From positions 1,488,001-1,552,000 of the forward strand of contig OZ345376.1 in NCBI GenBank assembly GCA_977006965.1: a DNA stretch of 64,000 nt, read 5' to 3'. Below the pieces are notes generated by a model. The model saw only the letters and a list, made by a program, of their open reading frames with translations, searched no databases and was not told where the DNA came from. Below, piece by piece: positions 31,192-42,575 of the stretch (positions are counted from its first letter, which is position 1; every line of letters begins with the position of its first letter). The translations under genes and the position numbers were made by a program. The DNA comes from Phymatolithon calcareum. Taxonomy: Eukaryota; Rhodophyta; Florideophyceae; Hapalidiales.

Positions 31192-31734
31192 TTATGCTAC
31201 CACGAGTTGCTGTTGTCGCGGAAGAATCGTTACATCATCGGACAGAGTGATATAGGTCTCCGGAACAGGAACAGTGACAAAGTACGCATACTCCGGAGAA
31301 ACGGACGGATCAGGAGAGCAGAATATCACGGATTGGTCATATAAATTAATAACAGCTCGGATGCTAATGAGAACGTTCAAACCGAGTATAACATCGTGTG
31401 AGAGATTGTCGCAGACGATAATATCGGTAATGACAGAAATACGATGTGTGCGCGATAGAGGAAAACGAACAGCGCCTTTGACGGAGAGAAGAGATCCATT
31501 GGCACCAGAGAGACGGAGAGAGGAATCGAAGAGTCTCAGCGAGTTTTCCTTGGAACGCATTTTTTGAAACAGAGTTGTAGAGATGCACATGCTTTCGGCG
31601 CAAGTGTCAACCAAGGCAGCGACAGAACCATGAATCGAGTTGAGGAGCTTGATGGATGTCGTGAAAAGAGAGGTAGACTTGAGCTGAGTGTAGGCAGAGA
31701 CACCGCAAACAATTTGGTGTGAGTCGATGGACAT
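31192..31734 (-). pseudogene. gypsy-2 aspartic protease remnant
   Basis: The translated stretch contains ALVDTCAESMCIS, the D-T-(G/C)-A active-site block of retropepsins, with a hydrophobic flank and a downstream ILGLNVL segment resembling the ILG.D motif of the family. The frame is interrupted upstream (toward gag) and downstream (toward reverse transcriptase). Confidence 0.7.
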
Positions 31735-31794
31735 TGACCATGGATCTTTGATCGGGCTGGCATGCCAGGGAGAGATGTCAGCCGATTCTAATTT

Positions 31795-33145
31795 TTAAAG
31801 CGTGACGCGAGCGGAGCCATGACTTAGGCCAACGGGTCTCGCGCAGTATCCACGTATGTGCAAGCGAAGACCTGTGCTAGGCGTACTGAGGAAGGGGATT
31901 GAAACCTTGTTTTGCAGTGTTCGTGTCCCGCATACCCTTGGCGACGTCATCGTCCTCGATAGAATAATCATAAATGTGATGAGAAGGGCTCCCGCAGCGC
32001 AAACAGTGGTAGACCTCTGGGTTGACACACGTCTCGGTTTCTTCGAGGACTTTTCCGGTACATCGCCTGGTTTGCGGTCGGCGTACATACTTTTCAGTGT
32101 GTCCGCAATGGAGGAAATCTTTGAAATCGACTGAATCAGCGTCGGATTGTCGCTGTCTTGAGGCACGTGTTCAGAGCGGAGCCGCTTCGTCGGCAGTTCT
32201 GCAGAGACGGGACGTGGACGAGCGGAGCGGAGATACGTAGTGGGGTCGTACAAATTGTAGACACGTGCAATAGAGCAAGATGAGCGAGCCGCAGTCTTTG
32301 CCTGGTCGTGCTTGATGAGAGCAGATCCATGAGCGGATGACGAAGAGGCCTGTAAAGAGTTCATCTTGCGTTCGTACGATCGTATGGATTCAGTGAGAGC
32401 GGTCAGAGTCCAGTTTGACTCACCCCAGTACAAGATGAAGCGGTCCAAATGCGCGACCAAATCAGGCTCAGATGGACCCAAGGAGTCGAGAAGTCGAGCA
32501 ATGATTGCGTCTTCGACAGCACCAGAGACGTGTTGTCCAGCCGGAGTTGTAGTACCGTACATCGCGTCGTGAAGAGCGTCGGATTAAATGCGAACGTCTC
32601 GGTGGCGAAGTAAGTATTCCTCCTTGGCCAAATGAGCGGTCAAATGTTCATTGACGTCCTTAGTCGGAGGTTTGACGTAGCTAGAAAGAGCGCAGGTGAT
32701 GTCCGCCGATGGCTTGATGTACAGGCGATCGTTGGAGAGAGCGAATCCCAAAAGACAGACAGGTGAACAAGGCGTTTGAGGACCTTCAGCAAGTTCGTGT
32801 GACGCGATGTGCTCCTCCACGACATCTTGAATACGACGGCAGTTCCGAAGTTCAGCGGTGAGGAGACGAGCAATATCCACGGGATTGAGTACATCTGCCG
32901 CGCCCTAGATCCAGTCGAAGCGTCCATATCGGGGCGATACACGAAGGTGTCGTGGAGTTTCTGTTGGGCGACAATAATTTGTCGCGCCATGTAGTTTGTT
33001 CCCACCGCGTTGTTCGTCGCCATGGTGTGAAGCAGGATGAAGCGAAACGGCGGGAATACGATGAGGCAATTACCCAAACGTCGAAACAGCCTTTGCGATC
33101 GTTGTAAAGCGCGAAGCTGGAAAGTGTGCATCGAGGGGAGCGCAA
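31795..33145 (-). pseudogene. gypsy-2 Gag remnant
   Basis: Several overlapping minus-strand frames (33145-32852, 32880-32584, 32562-31795) together cover the Gag region downstream of the primer-binding site. A zinc-knuckle remnant is readable near 31990-32020 in a second frame (CLRCGSPSHHIYDY), in which the final cysteine has become tyrosine. Frameshifts separate the pieces, so no complete Gag can be made. Confidence 0.65.
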
Positions 33146-33173
33146 AGCAAGAGCTATGCGAGAGGTTTGAAAA

Positions 33174-33191
33174 CAAGTTGCAGATCCACCA
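33174..33191 (-). other. Primer-binding site of gypsy-2
   Basis: Immediately next to the LTR end the minus strand reads TGGTGGATCTGCAACTTG, starting with the TGG that pairs with the CCA tail of a tRNA. The distance of zero bases and the TGG start are as expected. The tRNA species is not identified. Confidence 0.75.
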
Positions 33192-33514
33192 TGTAACGTA
33201 CGCGTTGGCTGTGCGTCGTTAAGTGCGTGCGCGAAGGCACACTAGAGGGCATCCCGCACAGTAAAGCTGTCTGTGTGGGTTCGTTTATTCGGAAACGTGT
33301 GCCCGTGGAAAGGGTGAGTGTCTCCACTATTGTGTTGTGTTTGGTTGTGTGTTGGGTGTATGTTGGGTTGTTTTTTCTCTACTCGCTATGCTATGTGGAC
33401 TAGGCGAGCTATTTCTACTAAAAACTCCCGGACGTACTCAACGATGATTGGCTAACGTGCAGTAAAAAGATCTCGCTGAGGTGCGCATCATAATGCCCAT
33501 GCAAAGGCATTACA
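33192..33514 (-). repeat. 5' LTR of gypsy-2
   Basis: About 323 bp with perfect short inverted ends: plus strand TGTAACG at the left and GGCATTACA at the right. It is the better preserved of the two LTRs at its ends. Confidence 0.9.
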
Positions 33515-33518
33515 GTAC

Positions 33519-35994
33519 TAACTTTACCCCACTGTTGAACTCGCTTCTATCGCTCACTCGAGCTTCAACCACATTAATTTTGTCTTCACCCCTGCACCTC
33601 AACACTGCTTTCGGCTTGCGCTTGTTCTCATTATTTGAATCTCAAAGAACTTCACCATTGAGTTTCGTGAAATATATCCGAACGACGAAACTCATTCCGA
33701 AAATGTGCGCAGGGCCGAAATAAGCTGCACCCCGCGGAAGAAAGCGCGTCCCGCTGAACGAAGTCCATTTCTCTTCAAACATTGAGCGCGACTAACAAAG
33801 TGATGCCTTCCAATTCCTCGGAGGAAGCTCTCTCCTCCGTCGTCGCCGCAGTGCCGCAGCAAACCCCACCACGTTCCCACACGGCTCGCATCGGACCGAT
33901 CTCCGCCCGCCACGGCTCGATTTCCGCCGGCGTGAGCATCCCGTGACGTTGACATCGAATACTACACCCCGCGAGTTTACAAACTCAACTCCATCCATCG
34001 GCGGCCGCGGCCGCTCGCGGTGAGTTCCTTCTTTGCTGCCAGAAACCCATCCATATCACATGCAACGACACCTGGCGAGCAAAAACTGTCCGATCAAAAA
34101 CTGTCCGATCTATCCTTGAGTAAACACCCAAACACAGCTCTACCGACTCAGCCATTGGCGGCCGCGCGCGCGACGCTGTGGAGCATGTGTGGGGCTGGCT
34201 GATCGGTGTACTGCGAGTGGTTGTGGAGTTAAAAACTGGAATGCCTTCAATGCCTGGCAACATGGTGCTCGCAAGCGCTGTGCAGATTCCCTTGCCCACT
34301 GGCGGCCGAAACCCCACCAGAAAAAGTCTCGTGCTGGCACCGGGCTATGCCGTCGTCTCGGTAGGCGTGCGCAACAACGTCGGCTCGGTCGCGCAGTATG
34401 GCGTCAAGACTTGCGTACGGAGAGGAGCGCGAAATGTTGCGGATGGAGCGCGGCCAGGTAACGCGATTGATGAAGGAGCTCTATGGCGAACGGCGTGTGG
34501 TGTTTTTCAGCGTTTTGATGGTGGGCCACAGTCGGCGAGGTCTCTGTTCTCAAAAGCTGCTCCTATACTCACCAGCCCTGATGGTTCCTGTTGTTCTCAC
34601 GGAACGCAGAACCTCAATATGTTGTCACTCTTGCGGGTTTAAACTGAAACAAGACAGGGTCACGCGTGTTCCGTTGCACCAACAGCCGGACGGACTTGGA
34701 CAGCACATGTGCAGTGAAGAAGATCGACAGAGATGCCAGCCGTCCGCACTTGACGAGAAACGGCTCCGTTCTCTCCTAGATTTTACTTTTGTAGTACATA
34801 CTTTACGGGGAGCTGTTCGGGAATCTCTGACACTCTCGGCGGTGATGGTGTACATTTGTACATCCATAATTCGATTAATGTGGAATGATATCTGGAAGTG
34901 CAACATTGAAGTCCCTTCCCAACTACTGTGCTTTGTCATTTAATTATATACTTGTATTGCATCGAGAAGCAGCAGTTCGGTCTTTAGACCTTCATGTCTC
35001 CTTTGGTACTCCAAAACCTCATCAATGACACAGTGAGACCCTTCTTGGTAAACGACAGCTTCAAGTTGCGTGTTTTTAACAGCGCACCACAAAAGAGTGA
35101 TGTACAATGTTCTTAGAAGCTCGTGGAGCTATGACTTCCTAACGGAACGTTCGTTTCCTTCTACCGTTTGATCGCGGCAGAAAAACAGATGGGTTTACAT
35201 CGTGAGCCCACTTGTCGTTAAGGCCTCGTGAAAGGCCAGTAGAGCTACTGTGCTCAGTACTGAGAGTACTTCTTGCTATGGACTTTGCTGATCCGAAGTA
35301 ACTTGATCTTTGTAAAAGAGGCATCTTTTCGAATCATCTATTCTTACAAGGTAGTAAGTATCCTGATTGCTTTCAACGTATTTTGCGTGACTCGGGATGA
35401 CCACCTTTTCGAATGCACAGTCAGGTGTGCCCAGGTGTAAAGATGCGCAAAATTAAGCCGCTGGCCAAATACAGTTACGGGCTCGCGTCAAGCTTTTGTC
35501 AAGGGAATCGGCCAGTGTTCAATGCATGGAGTTCTCGTGACTCTGAAATCAGTGAAGAATTTTGTTTGCTTACCGATATTACCGATTGTCCAGGACGAAT
35601 ACAGCATTGTCATCTCGAGACTGCGCCGTCTCCACTAGCTTGTACAGCTTCTTCATTGTGGTGCGATGTCTATTCCGGCGAAAAGCTACGTCCAAAGAGC
35701 TGTAAGTCTTGATGCGCCATTCTACTCTAAGCAAACCAAAGAGGTTAGTTTCCTTCAGTAGAGCACTCTCAGCTCCTTCAGTAGAGATCTATGAATGCTC
35801 AATCATGAGATTACCTCCCACCGGTTCTGTAAGTGTTCTCAGCGGAGATCGAACTCATAGTAATCGTACATATCTCAGACTCAATCAAGGGATATATTTC
35901 ATCATTAAACTGGCGAATGTATTCCAGGCGACGATTATGTCGGTCTTTCACGTCCGTTCCAAGATCCAAGTTACTGACCTTCCCGACCACGTCC
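33519..35994. other. Unassigned stretch between gypsy-2 and the AT3-SGNH gene B
   Basis: 33720-34640 is a GC-rich island (several NotI-like GCGGCCGC runs) with overlapping open frames in several directions, none recognised. 34178-34230 encodes EHVWGWL, reminiscent of the last catalytic block of Tc1-like transposases, but the context is too degraded to call. 34081-34110 is an exact 15-bp tandem duplication (AAAAACTGTCCGATC twice). 34640-35990 is AT-richer and holds only short frames; it should contain the promoter of the gene starting at 35995. Confidence 0.4.
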
Positions 35995-38154
35995 ATGGCC
36001 GCCACGAACTTAGCGCAGAAGAAGGGCCACAGAGCCGATCTGGCAGGCCTCCGAGGTCTTGCCCTTCTACTGGTCTTGCTCTACCATTTTGACATTCCGC
36101 CGTTCGCGGGCGGTTTCATAGGCGTCGACGTCTTCTTCGTCCTTTCCGGCTACTTGATTTCTGGCAACACAAAGCGATCATTGGAAAACTCCAAGTTTTC
36201 ACTCTCCACCTTTTACATGCGTCGAATAACTCGCCTCGCTCCAGCACTAATCATTACTCTTGTCCTCTCAACCATTGTATCGCTTGCCGTTTTTCCGGTA
36301 CTCGACGTCCGCGATGCAGCTCAATCTGCAGCTGCCGCAACGTTGGGAGCTTCCAATGTCCACTTCTATTTTCGGAGCGGTTATTTCGACACCGCCGCTG
36401 CCCGAAAACCATTGCTACACACATGGTCACTGGGAATTGAAACACAGTTCTACATGCTGTGGGCTCCTCTCCACTCAATTCTTTACTCGTTGGATCCAGC
36501 ACTTCCTACTACTTTCGCAGCACTTTTCTCTGCTGTCGGCATCGCCTTTGCTGAGCAAGCCGCCCTGCGCACCCCAAATGCTGCATTCTACCTCCCGCAC
36601 CACCGTGCATGGGAATTTCTTATCGGATCTATCTTCGCACTACAAACACTTCCGAGGGCGTTAGCATCCTGCACTCGTCTCGCCGAGTTGTTATCTCTCA
36701 TTGGACTTATCACATTGTTGAGCGCCGCAGCGATTTTCCGCGCACAAGACATCTTTCCTGGTGTACGCGCCATGGTCCCGTGTCTGTCGACGGCAGTACT
36801 GATCGCAACTCCGGGCACAAGGGTGTCGAGATTCTTTCTCTCGACGAGAATACTCCAATTCCTGGGCAACATTTCGTACAGCGTTTATCTGGCCCATTGG
36901 CCTTTGCTTATTCACATCCGAGCGCTTCGCGCATGGGAGCCGCTCACTCCCGTCGAACGCGCAGCAGGTCTCATGACTTCTCTTGCGTGCGGTTCCGCAT
37001 TGTACGTGTGCATCGAACGGCCGTTCATGGTCCGCCGCGAGTATGGCAATACCCGTATATTCTTTTTGAAATTCTTTGGTATTGTCATCGCACTTGCTGC
37101 CGCTTTTTTCTCGCTCTCAATGGTACTTGATGCTCAGTCAAAGCTGTCGCACTCAAAAGCATTGGCCGATTTGAATACGATGACGAACAAGGATTCACGC
37201 TTTGGTGGTATTAGCCCCGCAGCAGCAGTGAAACTAGCCAGGCGTTCGACCTTTGCACCGAACGTGACATGGAAGCGTTTTGGAAAATTAGGAAACGACC
37301 TGACGTTCAAGCCCAAAGTTCCATCTTCCCTGAAGATGGTTATCATTGGGGATAGTCACGCGGGCAAGTTGCGCCCGTTAGCAGTGCATCTCCGCGAGAC
37401 TTGGGGTGCGGAGGTGAAGATTTGGAATCTAATGGGCTGTCCTCCACTGCTGGGCATTGTGAAGATCTACCTTCTTGAGCCAAAAATGGAGCCGGAATGC
37501 CGCACTTTTGTCGCGGCGTGGCGAGAACGGCTGAAAAATCAGAAGTTTGACGCCGTCATTTTAACGGCACGATGGGCAATGAACCTTGATCAGTTGGATT
37601 ACACCGGAAATCAAACTAGCGCACTTCTTGTACGCCCAGATGAGAACAGGGATGCTGCAATTCAGCGCGGCATACCGTACGGCAAGAAGCACTCTCGATC
37701 CCTCTTCGCGCCCGCGCTGAAAGCAACCGCTGTGGAAATTGCTGCCACTGGAGCGACACCGGTTCTTGTTTCGCAGCCTCCGCTCCTCGGAATGCATCCA
37801 CGAGCTTGCAAGCCGGGTATATCTTGTGCTGGAGTTTCACGGAGTACCGCATTGCAGCGATTGCACTTCGTCGATGAGACCATGCAAAAAGTTGCAGACG
37901 ATGTAAAAGGCACAAAAGCTGTTCTATTATCAAGATACTTCTGCGACGGGTTGACAAAAGAAACGAACAGTGAAGATGTTTGTCGCGCGAAGATGGGTGA
38001 GGCTCCTCTCTATGAAGATGAGAACCATTTATCTGCCTTGGGCACAGCGTTTATAGCCCTCAAATGGCAGAAGGAGGGCTATAGCGGTATCTCGTGGCAC
38101 GACAAGATCGAAAAAAGAAAGCCCAGACACAGTAGCAATTTTGCAAGGGATTAA
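35995..38154 (+). CDS. AT3-SGNH fusion: membrane O-acyltransferase with C-terminal SGNH domain (gene B, intact)
   Basis: 719 residues. The first half is an acyltransferase-3 (OafA/YrhL-like) domain with about ten hydrophobic segments: the RADLAGLRGLALLLVLLYHF start with its conserved histidine, GGFIGVDVFFVLSGYLISG, HTWSLGIETQFY and GNISYSVYLAHWP. The second half is an SGNH hydrolase-like domain with IIGDSHAG (nucleophile block) and DENHLSALG (the D-x-x-H block). In characterised bacterial relatives this fusion transfers acetyl groups across the membrane onto extracellular polysaccharide. Start chosen at ATG 35995 because it aligns with the start of the gene at 46423-48579; the frame is open 54 codons further upstream. 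Single exon. Convergent with 39110-41803. A bacterial-like family in a eukaryote hints at ancient horizontal transfer, not proven here. Confidence 0.92.
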   Translation: MAATNLAQKKGHRADLAGLRGLALLLVLLYHFDIPPFAGGFIGVDVFFVLSGYLISGNTKRSLENSKFSLSTFYMRRITRLAPALIITLVLSTIVSLAVFPVLDVRDAAQSAAAATLGASNVHFYFRSGYFDTAAARKPLLHTWSLGIETQFYMLWAPLHSILYSLDPALPTTFAALFSAVGIAFAEQAALRTPNAAFYLPHHRAWEFLIGSIFALQTLPRALASCTRLAELLSLIGLITLLSAAAIFRAQDIFPGVRAMVPCLSTAVLIATPGTRVSRFFLSTRILQFLGNISYSVYLAHWPLLIHIRALRAWEPLTPVERAAGLMTSLACGSALYVCIERPFMVRREYGNTRIFFLKFFGIVIALAAAFFSLSMVLDAQSKLSHSKALADLNTMTNKDSRFGGISPAAAVKLARRSTFAPNVTWKRFGKLGNDLTFKPKVPSSLKMVIIGDSHAGKLRPLAVHLRETWGAEVKIWNLMGCPPLLGIVKIYLLEPKMEPECRTFVAAWRERLKNQKFDAVILTARWAMNLDQLDYTGNQTSALLVRPDENRDAAIQRGIPYGKKHSRSLFAPALKATAVEIAATGATPVLVSQPPLLGMHPRACKPGISCAGVSRSTALQRLHFVDETMQKVADDVKGTKAVLLSRYFCDGLTKETNSEDVCRAKMGEAPLYEDENHLSALGTAFIALKWQKEGYSGISWHDKIEKRKPRHSSNFARD

Positions 38155-39109
38155 AAAAGATAAACTCGAGCTGGAAGCAGACTCACAAGTCGTCTTGCAG
38201 AGATTTAGAGACAGCAACAATCTCAGAAAAGCATATTAGCCGAGGTTTCCAGTCCACCGAACATTCATCCCAGTTGTCAAAAGCAAATGCGAGGGAGGAT
38301 TGATGCAGGAAGAGAATTGAGATAAACATTTTCAGATTAATTTCCAATGCATCTACTGCCACTGCATTTTGAGCAACTCTTCAAATGATCTGCGCTGGCT
38401 TACGGCGATTAGAACCAGAAGTTTGAGTGGAAAATTGGGTTCGGAGGGGAACATATTCCTATTACAATGAATATACTTTCCATTGCGGCAGAGGGAAACG
38501 CTCGAGAGCTCAGCGGCTTTCCACGCCGGCGGCGCGTTGAAGCGCGATTGACGAGATATCCGCCATATCGGTTACCCTTGCGGTGCTCTGAGTTGCAATA
38601 TGTCTCACCGTCACCCAGCGTGGCCGTGCCCAGCGCGAGCAAGTATAAAATCAAGTCGTCGCAGTGCCGAGGCCATGGGCGAGATTTACAAAATCCGTGA
38701 TCGCCATCGTTCCGCGGGTTTCTCTCGTTGCCTGCCCACGAATCCGCACGGAGGTCTTACGAAAGCGCAAATCGTGAAGGGCCCTCGGCGCATGAAACGA
38801 ATTTTACCGTCGTATGGGCGGCGTTACTGTGCGCCGATCGCAGCGGGGGTTTTCCACTGTCCATGTCGTCGACGAGCGCCAAAAATGTACAGATCACAAA
38901 GCGTACAATTGGAGCACCGAGAGCTTCTCATTTTGCGAAAAGCCATGCCGGTGCCGCATCACATCACATCGCCCTCGTCAGATACAGTTTCGCTGTCAGA
39001 ACATTGGGTTGTACAAGAAAAGGAAGTTTACGTTGCGCCTTCATTCAAAGGTGAACAGGCTCTAAGCACTCTAGAGTGACCATCAAAACTGAACAATCTT
39101 CAAAAACAA
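38155..39109. other. Spacer between convergent genes, with unassigned open frames
   Basis: About 950 bp between two stop codons. From 38460 onward the composition becomes GC-richer and all three plus frames stay open for 80-160 codons (for example 38600-39079), but none shows a known domain and the overlapping frames suggest composition rather than coding. A remnant of a mobile gene cannot be excluded. Confidence 0.4.
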
Positions 39110-41803
39110 TCAGACCATCATGTACTTGTAATCCACGCCAACGCTACCTTCCAAATTCGAAGATTCTGTCGGGGGGCCCGCTCGGGATACAATGGCAACT
39201 TTGACTTTGGCACCTTTTTCTCCCGGCGGGACAGTACATTTAAAACTCGATGCAGAAACTTCCTTCGGATTCGTGCACTCCTTGCCATTAAACGTCGCTC
39301 TTGGTTCAAGCCCAATGTTCACCCCGGTAATAATCACCTCATTCCCGCCCAAGTACGACCCGCGCGGCGGCATGACAGCTCTGAAAGTTTGAACGTTATG
39401 GCTTGCGACGTTGGGCCGAAGCACAACAATCTTATTAGTAGTGTCTGCCCGTGGCCGTATTTGCGGACTGATGAGGTCACCGAAAGGAGTCATCTCGATA
39501 GAAAGTCCACTTTTTTCCCAGATTACATCCGGCTCAGTATATTTTTCTCCGTTTGCCTTCAATCTTACCCTGAAAATTTGTCCCGTCGAATCACCCGCTG
39601 CATACTTCGATAGAAACAGATTGCCTTTCAGTTGTCCGCCAAAGGTATCCGCAGTGTACTCCACCACGCCATTCGTCGACGATTCCAACACCGCCACTGG
39701 AGGTTGGTAATGTGATGACTCCTTCGCATCATGATTTTGGAATTTGCACTCCCTGGCATCACGACGACCCCTGTTACGATTTGGATGCCCAAAGTACCTG
39801 CCACGCTTCACCTTTCCCAGCTTGTCGTACAGGAAAGCAGTGCCGGGGAGTTTCGTATTCTGCGTACAGCTCACCGACATGTCGCCGAACGATTGCGATG
39901 CTCCATTGTCGGTGGCGTACAGGAATTCATTAGAGTGAATGTTAATTCCAAATGAGTTTCGCCATCCAGATGAAAAGACCTTCACGTCGAAACCTCCGGT
40001 CTGTTTCGCTGTTCCCGGGTCTATGGAAGAGTACTTGATTCGGCCATCAAAAGGTTTCTTGTTCACATACGCAATAAGACTTGCGCCAGACAAAGGACTT
40101 TCTTCTTGTCCGCCAAGCTTTGTGTTCCTGAAGCCCGCGTTGGTCGACCCGCCTACCTGAATGTGCAAGTTACCTTCATCGTCAAACACAAGTCCGTTTA
40201 CACCATGATCATAGTTGGAAACTGGAAGACCGGTGATGATAGGACTTCCTGCGATTTCGCCCAGACATGCTCCTTTCACGTTAGGCTCAAGCATGTGAAT
40301 CTGACCATTTGCCCAAGTGTCAGAATACCCCTTCTGCTTCCAATACAATATAGAGGTGGAAACATACAAGCGCACGCTCGGGGAGGCGTAGTTAAATGCA
40401 AGCCCAAGAGCTACGCGGTACTCTCCGAGATAATTGCTTGTGCAAATATCGCCGACGACTTCCATCTTCTGATTCACTTTGACGGCCGTGATCCTGCTGC
40501 TGTATGTCGAGAGATAAAACCTGTGATCGGGGCCGTACTTAATCCCAGTAATCTGATCCAAAAGATACGGGTCCCCCTTATGGGTGAGAGTGGTCTCTGT
40601 AAACTTGATGGGCGCCTTACCATCTGTAGAATAGAGAAAGGGAATTCTGTTTGATTCCCCGTTCAAGTTCTCGACGTAAACATCAACAGAAACAGTTCCG
40701 TCAACGATCGATTTCGGCACTTTGACAGAGAGCGATTTCCCGTCCTTCGACACATCATCTGCCTCGTACGGCGCTACCACGCTACCGAAATATACCCTGA
40801 CGCTGTTTCCAAGCCCGAGTCCGCTGATAGTTGCCTTGCCACCGCCTTCAGGGGTTGAGCTTGTCGGGTCGACTTTTATAATGACGGGTACCACTTTCGA
40901 AACGTCGTATTCGAGCATTCTTTTCTTGCCCGTAAGCTGCAATAACGCCGGTCCAGAGCTGCGCTTGTAGATGACCTGAGCCTTGGCCGTTGATTCAGGC
41001 CCAACATATGTAAATGTTTCTGTGTTGCCCGAAGTAGCGGAGGCCTTCAGAACTTTTCCTTCGAGGATGAACCTGATCGATCCAGAGCGGGTAAAAGAGA
41101 ACGTATCACCCGATTTGACACGCGTTCGGAAGACGCAGCGCGAAGCAAATGGAATATTGTTCACTTGACTGGGGAAGTTCGCAGCATCCTTAAAGTCAAT
41201 ACCAGAAGTTTCGACGGCAACATCGGGACGCGGACCTTTTCTAACATCATCATTAATCGCGGTGACCCTGTAATGATAGCAGTAAACACCGGGCGTAAAA
41301 GGGCCCTTGATAATGACCTTGGTAAAATCTGTCTGCGTATCGCGGGTATTGTCCGCGACGGTTAGGCCTAGAACGTGGGTGCCGACCCCGAATTTGATTT
41401 TCGGTTTCTTACCGGTAGCGAGAACTTCGTGCGTAGCATTGTCAAACCAGACGTAATTGACGATGTTTCCAATCACAAGCGGTGGACCCTCGTCGACGTA
41501 ATGAGTATGCGACCGCGAGCCATCGAGTTCAACCTCGATTTCCCGTTTGCCTTGAAAATCAGTTTCCACGTAAATGCCGCCAGGAACGGAGTGACTGCGA
41601 TGGTCGAAACGGTCGGTCTTTTCGTCGCCTTCGGCCACGACGCTATTCCGAGGGTCAAAGTAGCGTGCGGAGTCGCTGGAATCTTTCGGGAACACGGTGA
41701 ACAAAACGGTTGCGGTGGCGACGAACGCGACGGTAATGCTCGTCAGCGCGAATCCAGTCCAGCACACCTTCCCATCGCGATGCATGATGAAGAGCGCCGG
41801 CAC
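39110..41803 (-). CDS. Membrane-anchored surface protein with PKD-like, IPT/TIG and sorbosone-dehydrogenase-like propeller regions
   Basis: 897 residues, single exon. Residues 15-38 are one hydrophobic segment after a short basic head, so a signal anchor (type II) or uncleaved signal. About 85-165 resembles a PKD/Ig-like domain (VNYVWFDNATHEV, HVLGLTVADN). 168-290 is a beta-rich PA14-like candidate with two cysteines. 305-392 is an IPT/TIG fold (VDPTSSTPEGGGKATISGLG). 410-800 resembles a six-bladed glucose/sorbosone dehydrogenase-like propeller (ITGIKYGPDHRFYLST, GLVFDDEGNLHIQVGG, SSGWRNSFGINIH, LFLSKYAAGD). 808-890 is a second IPT/TIG (MPPRGSYLGGNEVIITG) that lacks a following anchor. The arrangement suggests an extracellular carbohydrate-binding or adhesion protein; enzymatic activity is unproven. 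ATG at 41803; a second ATG at 41785 is possible. Confidence 0.85.
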   Translation of the reverse strand: MPALFIMHRDGKVCWTGFALTSITVAFVATATVLFTVFPKDSSDSARYFDPRNSVVAEGDEKTDRFDHRSHSVPGGIYVETDFQGKREIEVELDGSRSHTHYVDEGPPLVIGNIVNYVWFDNATHEVLATGKKPKIKFGVGTHVLGLTVADNTRDTQTDFTKVIIKGPFTPGVYCYHYRVTAINDDVRKGPRPDVAVETSGIDFKDAANFPSQVNNIPFASRCVFRTRVKSGDTFSFTRSGSIRFILEGKVLKASATSGNTETFTYVGPESTAKAQVIYKRSSGPALLQLTGKKRMLEYDVSKVVPVIIKVDPTSSTPEGGGKATISGLGLGNSVRVYFGSVVAPYEADDVSKDGKSLSVKVPKSIVDGTVSVDVYVENLNGESNRIPFLYSTDGKAPIKFTETTLTHKGDPYLLDQITGIKYGPDHRFYLSTYSSRITAVKVNQKMEVVGDICTSNYLGEYRVALGLAFNYASPSVRLYVSTSILYWKQKGYSDTWANGQIHMLEPNVKGACLGEIAGSPIITGLPVSNYDHGVNGLVFDDEGNLHIQVGGSTNAGFRNTKLGGQEESPLSGASLIAYVNKKPFDGRIKYSSIDPGTAKQTGGFDVKVFSSGWRNSFGINIHSNEFLYATDNGASQSFGDMSVSCTQNTKLPGTAFLYDKLGKVKRGRYFGHPNRNRGRRDARECKFQNHDAKESSHYQPPVAVLESSTNGVVEYTADTFGGQLKGNLFLSKYAAGDSTGQIFRVRLKANGEKYTEPDVIWEKSGLSIEMTPFGDLISPQIRPRADTTNKIVVLRPNVASHNVQTFRAVMPPRGSYLGGNEVIITGVNIGLEPRATFNGKECTNPKEVSASSFKCTVPPGEKGAKVKVAIVSRAGPPTESSNLEGSVGVDYKYMMV

Positions 41804-42575
41804 CCGGCGGACTTGAGCTGTGCTTTCACGAGGCCGCGGTTACAGTAGTCTTCAACACGGTGGATAGAAAATCCGCTCTTTGCTGGCTGAAATGTGCGAC
41901 CAAGAAGGTCGGCATTGCCTTGAGCTTGGGGCGACGTAGAATGAAAGCAGTGTGCAGCGTTTTCCAAAGTGCCAAATTTTGTGACGGATGGTTAAAAAAA
42001 AGGATCGGCGACCTATCGATACGTGGCTCCATTTTACACGGCTGCATGACAGATTGGCCATGATCCTCACAACGTGGTTTGTTCTCCCGTCGGCTTCATT
42101 GCTGGTCCGCCACGGATACTCGCATTCTATTGGATAATTGTAAGCGGACACAACTCAGCTGTCCTCTTTTTCCAAAGCTCAAAGTCACCCCATTGGGCTA
42201 TCAAACGTGGCACTATGTTCCACACCATTCATGGCGTACTATTGGCTCATTTTCTGCTTCCACGTCGCGTTCCAACGATCATTGCTGAAAAAATATAATT
42301 AATGTAAATTTACCACACGTGTGATAACGGCTAGAAAAAAGGTATCATATCATACCACAATGTATGTATAAAATGTATATTGCTTGGCTTCATCAGTGAG
42401 TTCGAAACTGTGCACATACAGTTCTGTACAGTATGATTTCAAACGAATGTCTGCGGACTCGGACGTTCGACTTCGTTGCGATTTTAATGAAAAATTTCCA
42501 GGCTATAGTAATAAGATACAGGCTGCGAAAAAGGTGCCGATTTTCCTCCAGCAGCGATTCATGTAACTTGTCAAG
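41804..42575. other. Upstream region of the propeller protein; no gene seen
   Basis: About 770 bp running from the start of the minus-strand gene to the family-A terminus of the right arm. Only overlapping short frames on both strands. It should hold the promoter of the 39110-41803 gene. The AT-rich part at 42290-42400 has no long repeat that I can see. Confidence 0.45.

Larger units (their letters stand above)
25881..33514 (-). mobile_element. Decayed Ty3/gypsy retrotransposon with paired LTRs (gypsy-2)
   Basis: Two direct repeats, 25881-26200 and 33192-33514, enclose a minus-strand Gag-Pol region broken by many frameshifts and stops. GTAC at 25877-25880 and 33515-33518 is the candidate target duplication. 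On the minus strand the order is LTR, primer-binding site, gag, protease, reverse transcriptase, RNase H, integrase, about 1.5-2 kb of non-coding 3' sequence, purine-rich tract, LTR. It is older than the chromovirus array: its LTRs differ from each other at many sites. Confidence 0.9.

Noticed and set aside
33803-34024. Possible first exon with a GTGAGT donor near 34019
   Set aside because: The frame from ATG 33803 stops after about 50 codons before the donor, no acceptor or downstream exon with a known domain was found, and the rest of the window looks intron-poor.
34178-34230. EHVWGWL resembling the last catalytic block of Tc1-like transposases
   Set aside because: No other transposase block, terminal repeat or open frame supports it; a seven-residue match is too weak.
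38600-39079. 159-codon plus-strand frame between convergent genes
   Set aside because: Three overlapping frames are open here, the region is GC-rich and no domain is recognisable, so there is not enough to call a gene.
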